Both the position numbers and the translations under genes were made by a program. This document shows, in pieces, positions 1 through 7,280 of a DNA stretch of 25,243 nucleotides; positions within the stretch are counted from its first letter, which is position 1, and each line of letters opens with the position of its first letter. Under the pieces are notes generated by a model. That model was given only the letters and a program-made list of their open reading frames with translations, did not search any database and was not told where the DNA came from. The stretch is taken from contig JASLAE010000083.1 of the NCBI GenBank assembly GCA_030147305.1, positions 1 to 25,243 on the forward strand. The letters are read 5' to 3'. This DNA is from Cesiribacter sp. GTDB lineage: Bacteria > Bacteroidota > Bacteroidia > Cytophagales > Cyclobacteriaceae.

Positions 1-341
1 TGCTGCCTGAACTGATCTGCCACCTCCAGCAATGCCATTTTAGTGTTGGGTGTTACATAGTGCCGGTTCAGCAACGGGTAGAGCAGACTCACCGGCTTAA
101 GCGTAGTGGTAGCAAATACCGGCAGGGGTGTACGGCCAAAATAGCTGGCAGCCACAGGCAGTATGGCCACCGTAAACAGCAGATAAAGTGGTACGAACAT
201 CAGCAGGGCCCGACCCATTTGCTTGTCTTTCCAGCGCCCGGCCAGCCAATAGCACAGCAACCAAAGCAAGCCGCCAACCTGGGTAAGTGCCGTAAGCAGC
301 AGTACAAGAGCTGTATGTAAAGAGAAGCGTAGCAGGTTCAT
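1..341 (-). CDS. Membrane protein of unknown function (N-terminal part, cut by window edge)
   Basis: This reading frame starts at an ATG at 341 and runs off the left edge with 113 complete codons visible. The visible part begins MNLLRFSLHTALVLLLTALT and has two strongly hydrophobic stretches, about residues 8-34 and 45-66, separated by a short basic segment (AGRWKDKQMGR), so two inner-membrane helices are likely. After residue 67 the chain becomes polar (FGRTPLPVF, then LLNRHYVTP), which suggests a domain outside the membrane beyond the edge. It lies 85 bases downstream of the DUF3857 gene on the same strand and could be cotranscribed with it. I cannot name a family from the fragment. The frame is supported by continuous coding with plausible residue composition. 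Confidence 0.6.
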   Translation of the reverse strand, partial: MNLLRFSLHTALVLLLTALTQVGGLLWLLCYWLAGRWKDKQMGRALLMFVPLYLLFTVAILPVAASYFGRTPLPVFATTTLKPVSLLYPLLNRHYVTPNTKMALLEVADQFRQ

Positions 342-426
342 AGCAGGTGAATTGGGCAACGAAGATAAGCAGCAGCGCCTACTCGTTTACCAAAAGAAGC
401 CTTAATTATTTAACTGCTGCCTATGC

Positions 427-3051
427 TTATTCCTCCTCTACTCGCTTTTGTTCTTCTGCTGCCTGAGGTGCAGCCTCAGCATGGACTTCCAAGTCATATT
501 GGGGCTCTATGGGTTCAATAACCGGCCTGCGCATAACAGTAAATGTTCCTTTAACCCGCTCCGACATATACATATAGGGCACCCATATCAGGCATCCAAT
601 AAGGGAACGTCCCATCTCTTTATAGGCTGATGCAAGCTCACTGCTTGCTATAATATCCAGCCCATCCAGGATTATCAGCTCGAGTAGCAAAAAACTAAAG
701 TTTACGATCAGGTAAATGCACATTAACCTCGGGAAGCTGGTCCGGCGTTTGGAAAGCAGGACTAGCAGCAACACAGCCATAGCGCCTATGCCCAGATTAA
801 AAATACACTCCAGTACCGTAACAGTGCCTAATAGAGGACTATAGAAGGGAGATGTGGCATCAAACAGACGATGCAGCACATTGGCATTAAAGTAATCCCA
901 GGATATGGTATTATATAAGACAACAGGAATAGTAAAAATAAGCCCGGCTGTAGGCATGTATAACCAGCCCCCAATGCTGTCGTAGACATGAAAGTGAGGT
1001 TTTGGCAACGGGTCATACTGCTTGTAGAGCACCATAAAGCCGGCAACAACTACAGCCAGCAACAGTAGCGCCATTACCAGCATGGGATAGCTCAATCGGC
1101 TGGCAACCTCTCCGTCCTGCGCATAGAATACATCGTAGCCCAGCAAATCCCTGGCCTTTTTCATGTCCTTTGTGTATTCGGCTATCTTACTGGCCGGTAC
1201 ATGGTTCTTATGTAATTTGAAATCATGCCGGAGCGTAACCATGGGTGCATCGTACAGCACCTCGTAATCCAGCGTGAAGAACTCATTGCTTATCTGATGT
1301 TTTTCTGCCTCTACTGTCCAGGGTTCTGGTAGCTCTATCACCATCTCCTCCGTAATGTGGAGAGGATAATTTAGCTGGTAAGGCATTTGTCTTATCTTTT
1401 TGTCCGGTATCTGCAAAAAATCATTCAAGTAAAGCGGATAGAAGCTGGCATAGTTGTATCCCTCCTCGCCTTTTTGCTCCCAGATCTGCGCAATTTTATA
1501 GTGTTCTTCTGTCTCGAAGCTATTGCCACGGTCGCGCTGCAGCAGATCTTTCTTCAGGCTGATGTCCGGATAGAGTGAAGCGTAGTAATTAAGATAGCCC
1601 TTTTCGATTTCACGGATGTTGTTGTTTTTAAAGTACCCGCGCTGTACCTCGGCTTCAAACCCTTTGTATTTAGATATGATGAAAAGTTCTGAAGGTTCAC
1701 TACCCTTCTTTACATGAAAATATTCACGGATTTCCCGTCTGTCATAGGGGTAATCGGTTACGGTCTGCAGCTTATTTTCACCTTCTTTTATCAGCAGCGC
1801 TTTCTTGTAGTGGGGCAAACTAACGGTTTTATAGGTACCACCCTGGCTGTTGGAAGTAGCATCGAACCAATAGGTACTGTCCTGGTAATGCATGCTCACA
1901 ATGCAGTGGTTAAAAGCTGCCGGTGAAGGCAGCTGTTCCGCTACCTGCTCCCGTAAATAGGTATTAACCAGGGCGGGATAAGCATTCACCCCCAGCTTTT
2001 GCAGCAAGGCGCATAACAGCAGGGCTTTGTCTTTACAATCGCCAAACTTTTGCTCCAGCACCTGCGCCGGTGGGTGTGGTTTATAAGCACTAATGCCATT
2101 TTCCAGCCCAAGGTAGCGAATATCGTTTTGCACAAAGTGGAGCAGCTTGGTTAGTTTTTCGTCCATGTTATCCTGGGGCAGGAACAATTGCTTTTCGAGA
2201 GCGCGCCATTGTTGCTCTGTCAAGGCCTTTTCTATCTGATAACTTTTCTGCAGCAGTTGTACTACAGCCCCCCAGCTGGGCATTTCGCTGATATAGGTTA
2301 CCGGCGTTGGATCATACCAGCTCGGGATCTGGGAATCGAATACCAGTGCCGGCACTTTATTTTTTTTCCACAAGTGCTCCTGCAGCCCATTTGCCAGCCG
2401 GGTAACAGCAGGCTTGGGGGTTTCTCCATTATCTTTGAATTGAAGCTTTCTGCCTGGGTTGTGCAGCAGGCGCATGTATATTTTATCTACCTCTTCATTA
2501 AACTGCCAGTTAAATTCTTCATAAAACTTACCCTCGTTGATAGGATTGCGCCCTTTAATTGTAAAAGAATAACTGAGCACATCGCCAATCCGGATATCTT
2601 TCAGATGAATTAAGGCAGATAAACGCCCGTCGTAGAGATGTTCGCTGGCGCCCGTCTCCTGCTGAATTATTTTAAAATCTGCAGCATTTAACTTATTGAT
2701 TTCTGCGCCATTGCGGTATACCACAATGCTATGGAAGCTTAGGGACTGAAACAGCGGATCGTAGCTAACAGAAACATCTGAGAGTTGCTGCAGACCACTT
2801 TCGTTAAGGATGCGCATGGCAAAGTGCCGGTAACTTTCTTCCTGTTCTACATGATACTGCTTGTCTATCAGCAGCATATAGCTGGTACCAGCTTCATCGG
2901 CATTGCTGGGAGCAGCCTGATGATCTGCGCTCACCGCATGCACCCAGTCCGGTGTTTTGGTTACAGAGAATTTGTTTTGTGCATAACCACTCATTGCTAT
3001 GCTAAACCAAAACAGTATTGCCAGCAGGCCTTTAGGTAAATTTTGCTTCAT
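427..3051 (-). CDS. DUF3857 / transglutaminase-like protein with C-terminal DUF2569-like membrane domain
   Basis: An 874-residue exported protein. Residues 1-24 are a signal peptide ending SGYAQ. Residues about 55-240 match the DUF3857 type of beta-rich domain. Residues about 295-400 are a transglutaminase-like core with a complete Cys-His-Asp triad: Cys339 in FGDCKDKALLL, His382 in FNHCIV and Asp397 in YWFDATSN. After a second extracytoplasmic domain, five hydrophobic segments follow (about 655-676, 695-713, 741-766, 775-795, 815-829). The last part, from GGWL at 694 to the WVPYMYMSERVKGTF segment near 823-837, resembles DUF2569 membrane proteins. The tail is acidic and Glu-rich. Families with this architecture are common in Bacteroidota, but their substrate is unknown; the intact triad predicts an active protease, amidase or cross-linking enzyme in the periplasm, anchored to the inner membrane. 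It is divergent from rpiB. Confidence 0.88.
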   Translation of the reverse strand: MKQNLPKGLLAILFWFSIAMSGYAQNKFSVTKTPDWVHAVSADHQAAPSNADEAGTSYMLLIDKQYHVEQEESYRHFAMRILNESGLQQLSDVSVSYDPLFQSLSFHSIVVYRNGAEINKLNAADFKIIQQETGASEHLYDGRLSALIHLKDIRIGDVLSYSFTIKGRNPINEGKFYEEFNWQFNEEVDKIYMRLLHNPGRKLQFKDNGETPKPAVTRLANGLQEHLWKKNKVPALVFDSQIPSWYDPTPVTYISEMPSWGAVVQLLQKSYQIEKALTEQQWRALEKQLFLPQDNMDEKLTKLLHFVQNDIRYLGLENGISAYKPHPPAQVLEQKFGDCKDKALLLCALLQKLGVNAYPALVNTYLREQVAEQLPSPAAFNHCIVSMHYQDSTYWFDATSNSQGGTYKTVSLPHYKKALLIKEGENKLQTVTDYPYDRREIREYFHVKKGSEPSELFIISKYKGFEAEVQRGYFKNNNIREIEKGYLNYYASLYPDISLKKDLLQRDRGNSFETEEHYKIAQIWEQKGEEGYNYASFYPLYLNDFLQIPDKKIRQMPYQLNYPLHITEEMVIELPEPWTVEAEKHQISNEFFTLDYEVLYDAPMVTLRHDFKLHKNHVPASKIAEYTKDMKKARDLLGYDVFYAQDGEVASRLSYPMLVMALLLLAVVVAGFMVLYKQYDPLPKPHFHVYDSIGGWLYMPTAGLIFTIPVVLYNTISWDYFNANVLHRLFDATSPFYSPLLGTVTVLECIFNLGIGAMAVLLLVLLSKRRTSFPRLMCIYLIVNFSFLLLELIILDGLDIIASSELASAYKEMGRSLIGCLIWVPYMYMSERVKGTFTVMRRPVIEPIEPQYDLEVHAEAAPQAAEEQKRVEEE

Positions 3052-3166
3052 GCAGCCGAAAATAGGATAAACAAAAGCTAAAATTAAACATGTGCTGGTA
3101 ATTTAGGAAATCAAAGAGGGCATGAAACTTACAAGCTTGAATTTGATCTTATTACAGCGTGTGTAC

Positions 3167-3196
3167 TTGAATGTGCCCTGATTTTTAGTTTATTTG
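3167..3196 (+). promoter_or_regulatory. Putative Bacteroidota-type promoter of rpiB
   Basis: TTG at 3167-3169, then exactly 19 bases, then TTTATTTG at 3189-3196, which matches the TAnnTTTG consensus at seven of eight positions. Transcription would begin near 3201-3203, leaving a leader of about 13-15 bases before the rpiB ATG at 3216. The geometry is the same as for the alkyltransferase promoter at 16617-16646. This is pattern matching only. Confidence 0.4.
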
Positions 3197-3215
3197 ATAC
3201 CTGAAATCATATTAT

Positions 3216-3650
3216 ATGAGCAAGAAAATAGCCATTGGCGGAGACCATGCGGGATTTACCTATAAGCAGCGACTTGTGGAGCACCTGCAGCAACAAGGCT
3301 TTGAAGTAAAAGATTTTGGCCCTGGCAGCGACGCTTCGGTAGATTATCCCGACCATGCCCACCCTTTATCCCAGGCAGTAGCGGAGCAGCAATACGAACT
3401 TGGTATCCTTATCTGCGGCAGTGGTAACGGTGTGTGCATGACAGCCAATAAACACCAGGATATTCGTGCAGCCCTTTGCTGGAATGATGAACTGGCAGCA
3501 CTGGCCCGCCAGCACAACAACGCCAACATTCTGTGCATTCCTGCCCGTTTTGTAGACTTTGACCTTACCGTAAAAATGACTGACACCTTCCTGGCAACTG
3601 CCTTTGAAGGCGGGCGTCACCAAACCCGGGTTTCCAAGATTTCCTGCTAA
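3216..3650 (+). CDS. rpiB: Ribose-5-phosphate isomerase B (RpiB/LacAB family)
   Basis: A 144-residue cytoplasmic enzyme, the usual length for the family. It interconverts ribose 5-phosphate and ribulose 5-phosphate in the non-oxidative pentose phosphate pathway. Diagnostic features are GGDHAGF at 8-14, DYPDHA at 43-48, the catalytic loop ILICGSGNG at 64-72 with Cys67 as the ring-opening and enolisation base, and the RQHNNANIL segment at 98-106 with His100 aligned to the ring-opening His of the E. coli enzyme. The EGGRHQTRV segment at 131-139 is the C-terminal phosphate-binding region. Ser69 stands where E. coli has Thr. The gene is monocistronic: a hairpin follows it and the next gene is convergent. 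The start ATG at 3216 is the only sensible one, as the first beta strand begins at residue 3. Confidence 0.95.
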   Translation: MSKKIAIGGDHAGFTYKQRLVEHLQQQGFEVKDFGPGSDASVDYPDHAHPLSQAVAEQQYELGILICGSGNGVCMTANKHQDIRAALCWNDELAALARQHNNANILCIPARFVDFDLTVKMTDTFLATAFEGGRHQTRVSKISC

Positions 3651-3718
3651 TTTCTGAGTAATAAGCGCCAGAACTGCAATAGGGGCTATGAAGGCTGTTG
3701 ATGTATCTCGAAGCATGT

Positions 3719-3757
3719 ACAGCATGGATATGCCCTGTTATGGCAATGCTGTTTTAA
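3719..3757 (+). terminator. Hairpin terminator after rpiB, between convergent genes
   Basis: ACAGCAT at 3719-3725 pairs with ATGCTGT at 3746-3752. Inside, TGCC at 3731-3734 pairs with GGCA at 3742-3745, with a five-base bulge on the 5' side and a seven-base loop. TTT and an AT-rich run follow. The hairpin lies about 70 bases after the rpiB stop and directly beside the end of the convergent membrane protein gene, whose strand carries AAAAC before the stem, so it may act mainly on rpiB. Confidence 0.5.
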
Positions 3758-3758
3758 T

Positions 3759-5171
3759 TTATTCTACCAGCATCCACACATGCGGAAACTCTTTTGATTT
3801 GCTGTAACGGCTGGCAATTGTGGGCATGCGCTCAAACAACTGCGGCACAACACCGGCATCGTCAATGATGACTTCGGGTATTTCCTGCTGAAAATTCTCG
3901 AAAGCTTCTACCAGGTTATCATAATAGTTGAGCTCTGAGAGTTGCTTGTTTGCCAGCCCCCATTCCAGATAGGGCGTTGCCAGTGTAGCATGCTGGTACA
4001 GGCTTACATCATGCCCCAGGCTAAGCACCCGCTTGCCTTCTACCAATGCTGCCTCTGGCCTTTGCTGCACCAGCAACCTTTCCGTATTTACATAGGGCTG
4101 TATTTCCGGCACTAAGCCCATGTATAAAACAACATGCAGCGCCCCAACCGAAAGGGCCAGTAACCAGAACACACCTTCTGCTTTAAGCGCTTTGCGGATC
4201 AGCAACAGGTAATGCGAAATATAAAAAGCCCAGGCCGGCATGATCAGCAGCAGGTGGTAAGCAGATCTTTCAACAGAAAGCACAATGGCCACAATGCCAG
4301 CCAGTAAAAAGTAAAAGATGGTCTGCTGCAGTCGGGTCTGGTAAATGGTATAGTTTCGGCTGCTGAACTTGTAGAGGCCCACCAGGAAGAAAAGTGTAGG
4401 AATGGCAGCCAGCGCCAGAATGCTCAGTGTGCTTAAATAATTGTCGCTGCCAAAAAGGTTTAGCGAGAACAGGTAGCCAAAATAGTAGCTTTGCAGGTTA
4501 TCCTGCCAGAAAAAGTAGAGTGTAATGATGGACAGTGGCAAAGCAGCGCCTATGAGCAGCAGCAGGTACTGGCGTGGCTTGGTAGCGGTAAAGATCATGA
4601 GGGCGAATAACAGGGCAGGCAAATAGGCCAGCGCCGGCAGGAAAAAGCCTGTGGCAACGCCCAGATAAATGCCCATAAAAAAATGATTTTCATCTTTGCC
4701 CTGCCCGGAAATCACTTTAAATGCATTGCGCACCGACATCAGCAAAAAAGTCAGGCACATGAGCGGTGGCGAAAGCAGGTAGAAATCAAAGAAAATATGG
4801 GCAAGCACCATATAAATTAGGGCCGGCACGTAAGTATTTTCGTTATAAGCCCTATAATTGAGCAGCATTTGGTTAAACTGTCCGGCCTGAATGAGCACGA
4901 GCAGCATGGCCAGCAGGGTATGTGCCAGGAGAGAACGGCCAAAAAGCTCGTCGAGCAGCCAGTATACTGCAGCTGCAAATGGGGCAGTATTATCCCAGAT
5001 ACCAGTGTACAGGCCATCGCCGGCGGCCAGGTTTTCTCCTAAAACCATCCAACCCAGCTGGGGCTGCAACAGGGGAATCCAGCCCAGCAGGGCCGGCAGG
5101 CGCAGCAACAAGAGCAACAAGAAAATACCGATGAGTCGGTATGGATCGTTTAACCGGAAGAAGCCTATCAC
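3759..5171 (-). CDS. Multi-pass inner membrane protein, DUF6427-like
   Basis: A 470-residue, very hydrophobic protein with roughly ten to twelve membrane segments through residue 380 and a soluble C-terminal domain of about 90 residues (GHDVSLYQHATLATPYLEWG to the end). The N-terminus, MIGFFRLNDPYRLIGIF, and the VLGENLAAGDGLYTGIWDNTAPF loop recall the Bacteroidota family DUF6427 and, more distantly, GT39/PMT-like glycosyltransferases, which carry an acidic first loop (here DGLY and WDNTAP). The closing segment PEVIIDDAGVVPQLFERMP is also typical of the C-terminus of such transferases. The function is unknown; a lipid-linked sugar or lipid acceptor is a guess. The start is GTG at 5171; the next in-frame Met is residue 42, well inside the first helices, and an in-frame stop lies at 5190-5192. 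It is divergent from rbfA. Confidence 0.7.
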   Translation of the reverse strand: MIGFFRLNDPYRLIGIFLLLLLLRLPALLGWIPLLQPQLGWMVLGENLAAGDGLYTGIWDNTAPFAAAVYWLLDELFGRSLLAHTLLAMLLVLIQAGQFNQMLLNYRAYNENTYVPALIYMVLAHIFFDFYLLSPPLMCLTFLLMSVRNAFKVISGQGKDENHFFMGIYLGVATGFFLPALAYLPALLFALMIFTATKPRQYLLLLIGAALPLSIITLYFFWQDNLQSYYFGYLFSLNLFGSDNYLSTLSILALAAIPTLFFLVGLYKFSSRNYTIYQTRLQQTIFYFLLAGIVAIVLSVERSAYHLLLIMPAWAFYISHYLLLIRKALKAEGVFWLLALSVGALHVVLYMGLVPEIQPYVNTERLLVQQRPEAALVEGKRVLSLGHDVSLYQHATLATPYLEWGLANKQLSELNYYDNLVEAFENFQQEIPEVIIDDAGVVPQLFERMPTIASRYSKSKEFPHVWMLVE

Positions 5172-5254
5172 AAACCTATATTCGTATACTCAAACAAAAA
5201 CGAAAATAGTTTATTTCTTAGACAAACAAGAATCTTGTTATAATATTTGCAGGT

Positions 5255-5638
5255 ATGAATGAGAGCAAAAGACAACAAAAATTTGGTCGGTTATTGCAGA
5301 AAGAATTAAGTGAAATTTTTCAGCGTGATATTCCACATTTATTCAAAAATACCATGGTTACGGTAACCGAAGTACGCGTTAGTCCGGACCTGAGTGTAGC
5401 CAAAACATTTTTAAGCTTTATGCTGGCCCCTAACCAACAGCAGTTGCTGGAAGTAGTAAATGAGCGAAAAAATGAAGTAAGGAACATGCTGGGCCGCCGC
5501 ATTAGAAAAGAAGTGCGCCATGTACCGGAACTTGTATTTTTCCTGAATGAAAGCGCCGACTATGCCGCCCATATGGACCGGGTAATCAGCGGGCTGGAGA
5601 TCCCACCGGCTGCTGCGGATGAAGAAGATGAGGAATAG
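5255..5638 (+). CDS. rbfA: 30S ribosome-binding factor RbfA
   Basis: A 127-residue protein with the single type II KH domain of RbfA. It binds the 30S subunit near the 5' end of 16S rRNA and assists its late maturation. Visible signatures are the N-terminal helix RQQKFGRLLQKELSEIF (6-22), the VTVTEVRVSPDLSVAKTFLSF strand-helix region (35-55), and the HVPELVFFLNESADYAAHMDRVI stretch (88-110), the family's helix-kink-helix. The C-terminus is an acidic tail (AADEEDEE). It begins a probable two-gene transcript with the LolE-type permease 142 bases downstream, an arrangement I recall from other Bacteroidota genomes. Confidence 0.95.
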   Translation: MNESKRQQKFGRLLQKELSEIFQRDIPHLFKNTMVTVTEVRVSPDLSVAKTFLSFMLAPNQQQLLEVVNERKNEVRNMLGRRIRKEVRHVPELVFFLNESADYAAHMDRVISGLEIPPAAADEEDEE

Positions 5639-5642
5639 TGGC

Positions 5643-5678
5643 GTTTTTATAAGACACAGGAACATGTTCAGTAAAAAC
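5643..5678 (+). repeat. Nested inverted repeats between rbfA and the permease gene
   Basis: GTTTTTA at 5643-5649 is the inverse of TAAAAAC at 5672-5678. The perfect palindrome GAACATGTTC at 5660-5669 lies between them. No run of T follows, so a classic terminator is unlikely. Confidence 0.4.
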
Positions 5679-5780
5679 ATACAACAACCGGGCGCGCAGT
5701 CACCGCAGCGGCATACTGCCCGCCACACCATTTAATCCTGACCATAGTTCCAATACCCAACACCTGATACCAATTATCGC

Positions 5781-7004
5781 TTGAACCTGCCCTTTTACAT
5801 TGCCAGAAGGTACTTTCGCTCCAAAAAGAAAAAAACCTTTATCAACATTATCTCCATCATCAGCATGCTGGTGGTGGCGGTGGGCACTATGGCCCTTATC
5901 ATCGTGCTCTCGGTTTTTAACGGGCTGGAAGATCTTATCCGTTCTCTTTACAATACTTTTGATGCCGAGCTGCGCATTGTGGCAGAAAAAGGAAAAACTT
6001 TTGAGTTAACGCCAGAGCTGCTCAAGCTGGTACGTACTACAGAAGGGGTGGAAATCATTACCGAAGTGGCCGAAGACAATGCCCTCATCCGGTACCAGGA
6101 TGCTGAGAAGGTAGTAAAAATAAAGGGCGTAGGTCCTAACTTTCTGGAGCAGGATCGTATGCAGGGTGCACTGGTAGAAGGTGAGCTAAGTCTGGAGAAG
6201 GGGCCTGTTCCGGTTGCTATTTTAGGCGCCGGTGTGCGCAATGCACTCTCAGTTGCGCTGGAAAATGAATTTTATGTGCTGCGCGTGTACTATCCCCGTA
6301 ATGTGCGGCCCGGTACCCTGGACCCCAGCAAATACTATGTACAGCAAAACATAAAGCCGGGGGCCGTTTTTAGCATTGAAAAGCAGTATGACGACAATTA
6401 CGTGTTCGTTCCCTTGGACTTTGCCCTCAAGCTTTTTGACTATGGCAACCGGCGCAGTGCGCTGGAAATAAAAACAACCGACGAGATGCGTATTTCCCGG
6501 GTTCAGCGGCTGTTACAGGAGCGCTTGCCCGAAGGTTTTATTGTGCAAAACAGCGACGAACAGCACAGCAGCCTCCTGAAAGCCATAAGAATAGAAAAGC
6601 TCTTTGTCTACCTGGCCTTTACCTTTATACTGGCGGTGGCTTCTTTTAATATCTTCTTCTCGCTTACCATGCTGGCCATCGATAAAAAACGAGACATTGC
6701 TGTGCTCTTTGCCATGGGCGCCAGTCCCGGTCTGGTGAGACGTATCTTTTTGTATGAAGGTGCTATTATTGCCTTTACTGGTGCTATTCTGGGTGCTTTG
6801 CTGGGAATTGGTATTGTGCTGGTGCAGCAAGAGTGGGGGCTGGTGGGCATGGGCATGCAAACGGCGGTAGAAAGTGCCTATCCGGTAAAGCTTATGTGGA
6901 CCGACCTGCTCTTTACAGCCATCAGTACTACCCTTATTACACTCATGGCCTCAATTCATCCCGCCTCGCTGGCAGCCAAGACAGACACTGCACAGCATAT
7001 TTAG
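5781..7004 (+). CDS. LolC/LolE-type ABC transporter permease (FtsX/MacB fold)
   Basis: A 407-residue inner membrane protein with the four-helix plan of the LolC/E family: one helix at about 21-45, a large periplasmic domain from about 50 to 270, then helices at about 275-300, 325-348 and 373-393. The N-terminus FYIARRYFRSKKKK, the INIISIISMLVVAVGTMALI helix and the cytoplasmic coupling segment DKKRDIAVLFAMGAS (301-315) are typical; LolCE extracts lipoproteins from the inner membrane together with the ATPase LolD. The ATPase is not in the window. The start codon is TTG at 5781: the protein aligns with family N-termini exactly there, and no ATG or GTG lies upstream in frame near it. Whether it moves lipoproteins or another cargo cannot be told. 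Confidence 0.88.
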   Translation: MNLPFYIARRYFRSKKKKTFINIISIISMLVVAVGTMALIIVLSVFNGLEDLIRSLYNTFDAELRIVAEKGKTFELTPELLKLVRTTEGVEIITEVAEDNALIRYQDAEKVVKIKGVGPNFLEQDRMQGALVEGELSLEKGPVPVAILGAGVRNALSVALENEFYVLRVYYPRNVRPGTLDPSKYYVQQNIKPGAVFSIEKQYDDNYVFVPLDFALKLFDYGNRRSALEIKTTDEMRISRVQRLLQERLPEGFIVQNSDEQHSSLLKAIRIEKLFVYLAFTFILAVASFNIFFSLTMLAIDKKRDIAVLFAMGASPGLVRRIFLYEGAIIAFTGAILGALLGIGIVLVQQEWGLVGMGMQTAVESAYPVKLMWTDLLFTAISTTLITLMASIHPASLAAKTDTAQHI

Positions 7005-7036
7005 TAAAATTATCTTCTGGCTTGCATCCCGTGGGC

Positions 7037-7048
7037 ACTGCCGGCAGT
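7037..7048. repeat. Perfect 12-base palindrome upstream of the SNF2 gene
   Basis: ACTGCCGGCAGT reads the same on both strands. It lies 33 bases after the permease stop and about 230 bases before the helicase start. It could be an operator half of a dimeric regulator or chance. Confidence 0.35.
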
Positions 7049-7183
7049 CAATGTGTACCCATAATTGCCTTACTGCAGTGGGTGCATTTTCCTGTTGCGC
7101 ATGCCAGGCACCCTTGTTTCTGCTCACTTTAGCAGCCGGATCGGGCAGTCGGAAAAATTAATATAAAAAGTATTGACTTTATC

Positions 7184-7208
7184 TTAGGATTTTGGAAAGA
7201 ATCCCTAA
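7184..7208 (+). repeat. Imperfect hairpin upstream of the SNF2 gene
   Basis: TTAGGATT at 7184-7191 pairs with AATCCCTAA at 7200-7208 with one bulged C, around an eight-base loop. No T run follows, so a leader structure or protein site is more likely than a terminator. It lies about 70 bases before the ATG at 7281. Confidence 0.35.
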
Positions 7209-7280
7209 ATTTAATACTGCTCTGGTCTGTTGCATGCATTTTTTTAGTAGTTTTCGGGGCTGTCTCCACTTTTTAACCAG

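Noticed and set aside
2188..2613. 141-codon plus-strand frame inside the DUF3857 gene
   Set aside because: It is antisense to a clear, motif-bearing gene and shows no domain or signal of its own.
5171..5178. TAGGTTTG (minus strand) as promoter of the DUF6427-like gene
   Set aside because: It matches TAnnTTTG, but transcription would start inside the coding region after the GTG start, and the nearest TTG is 16 bases away, just outside the usual range.
5242..5249. AATATTTG as a promoter -7 element for rbfA
   Set aside because: It ends six bases before the ATG and has no TTG 17-23 bases upstream.
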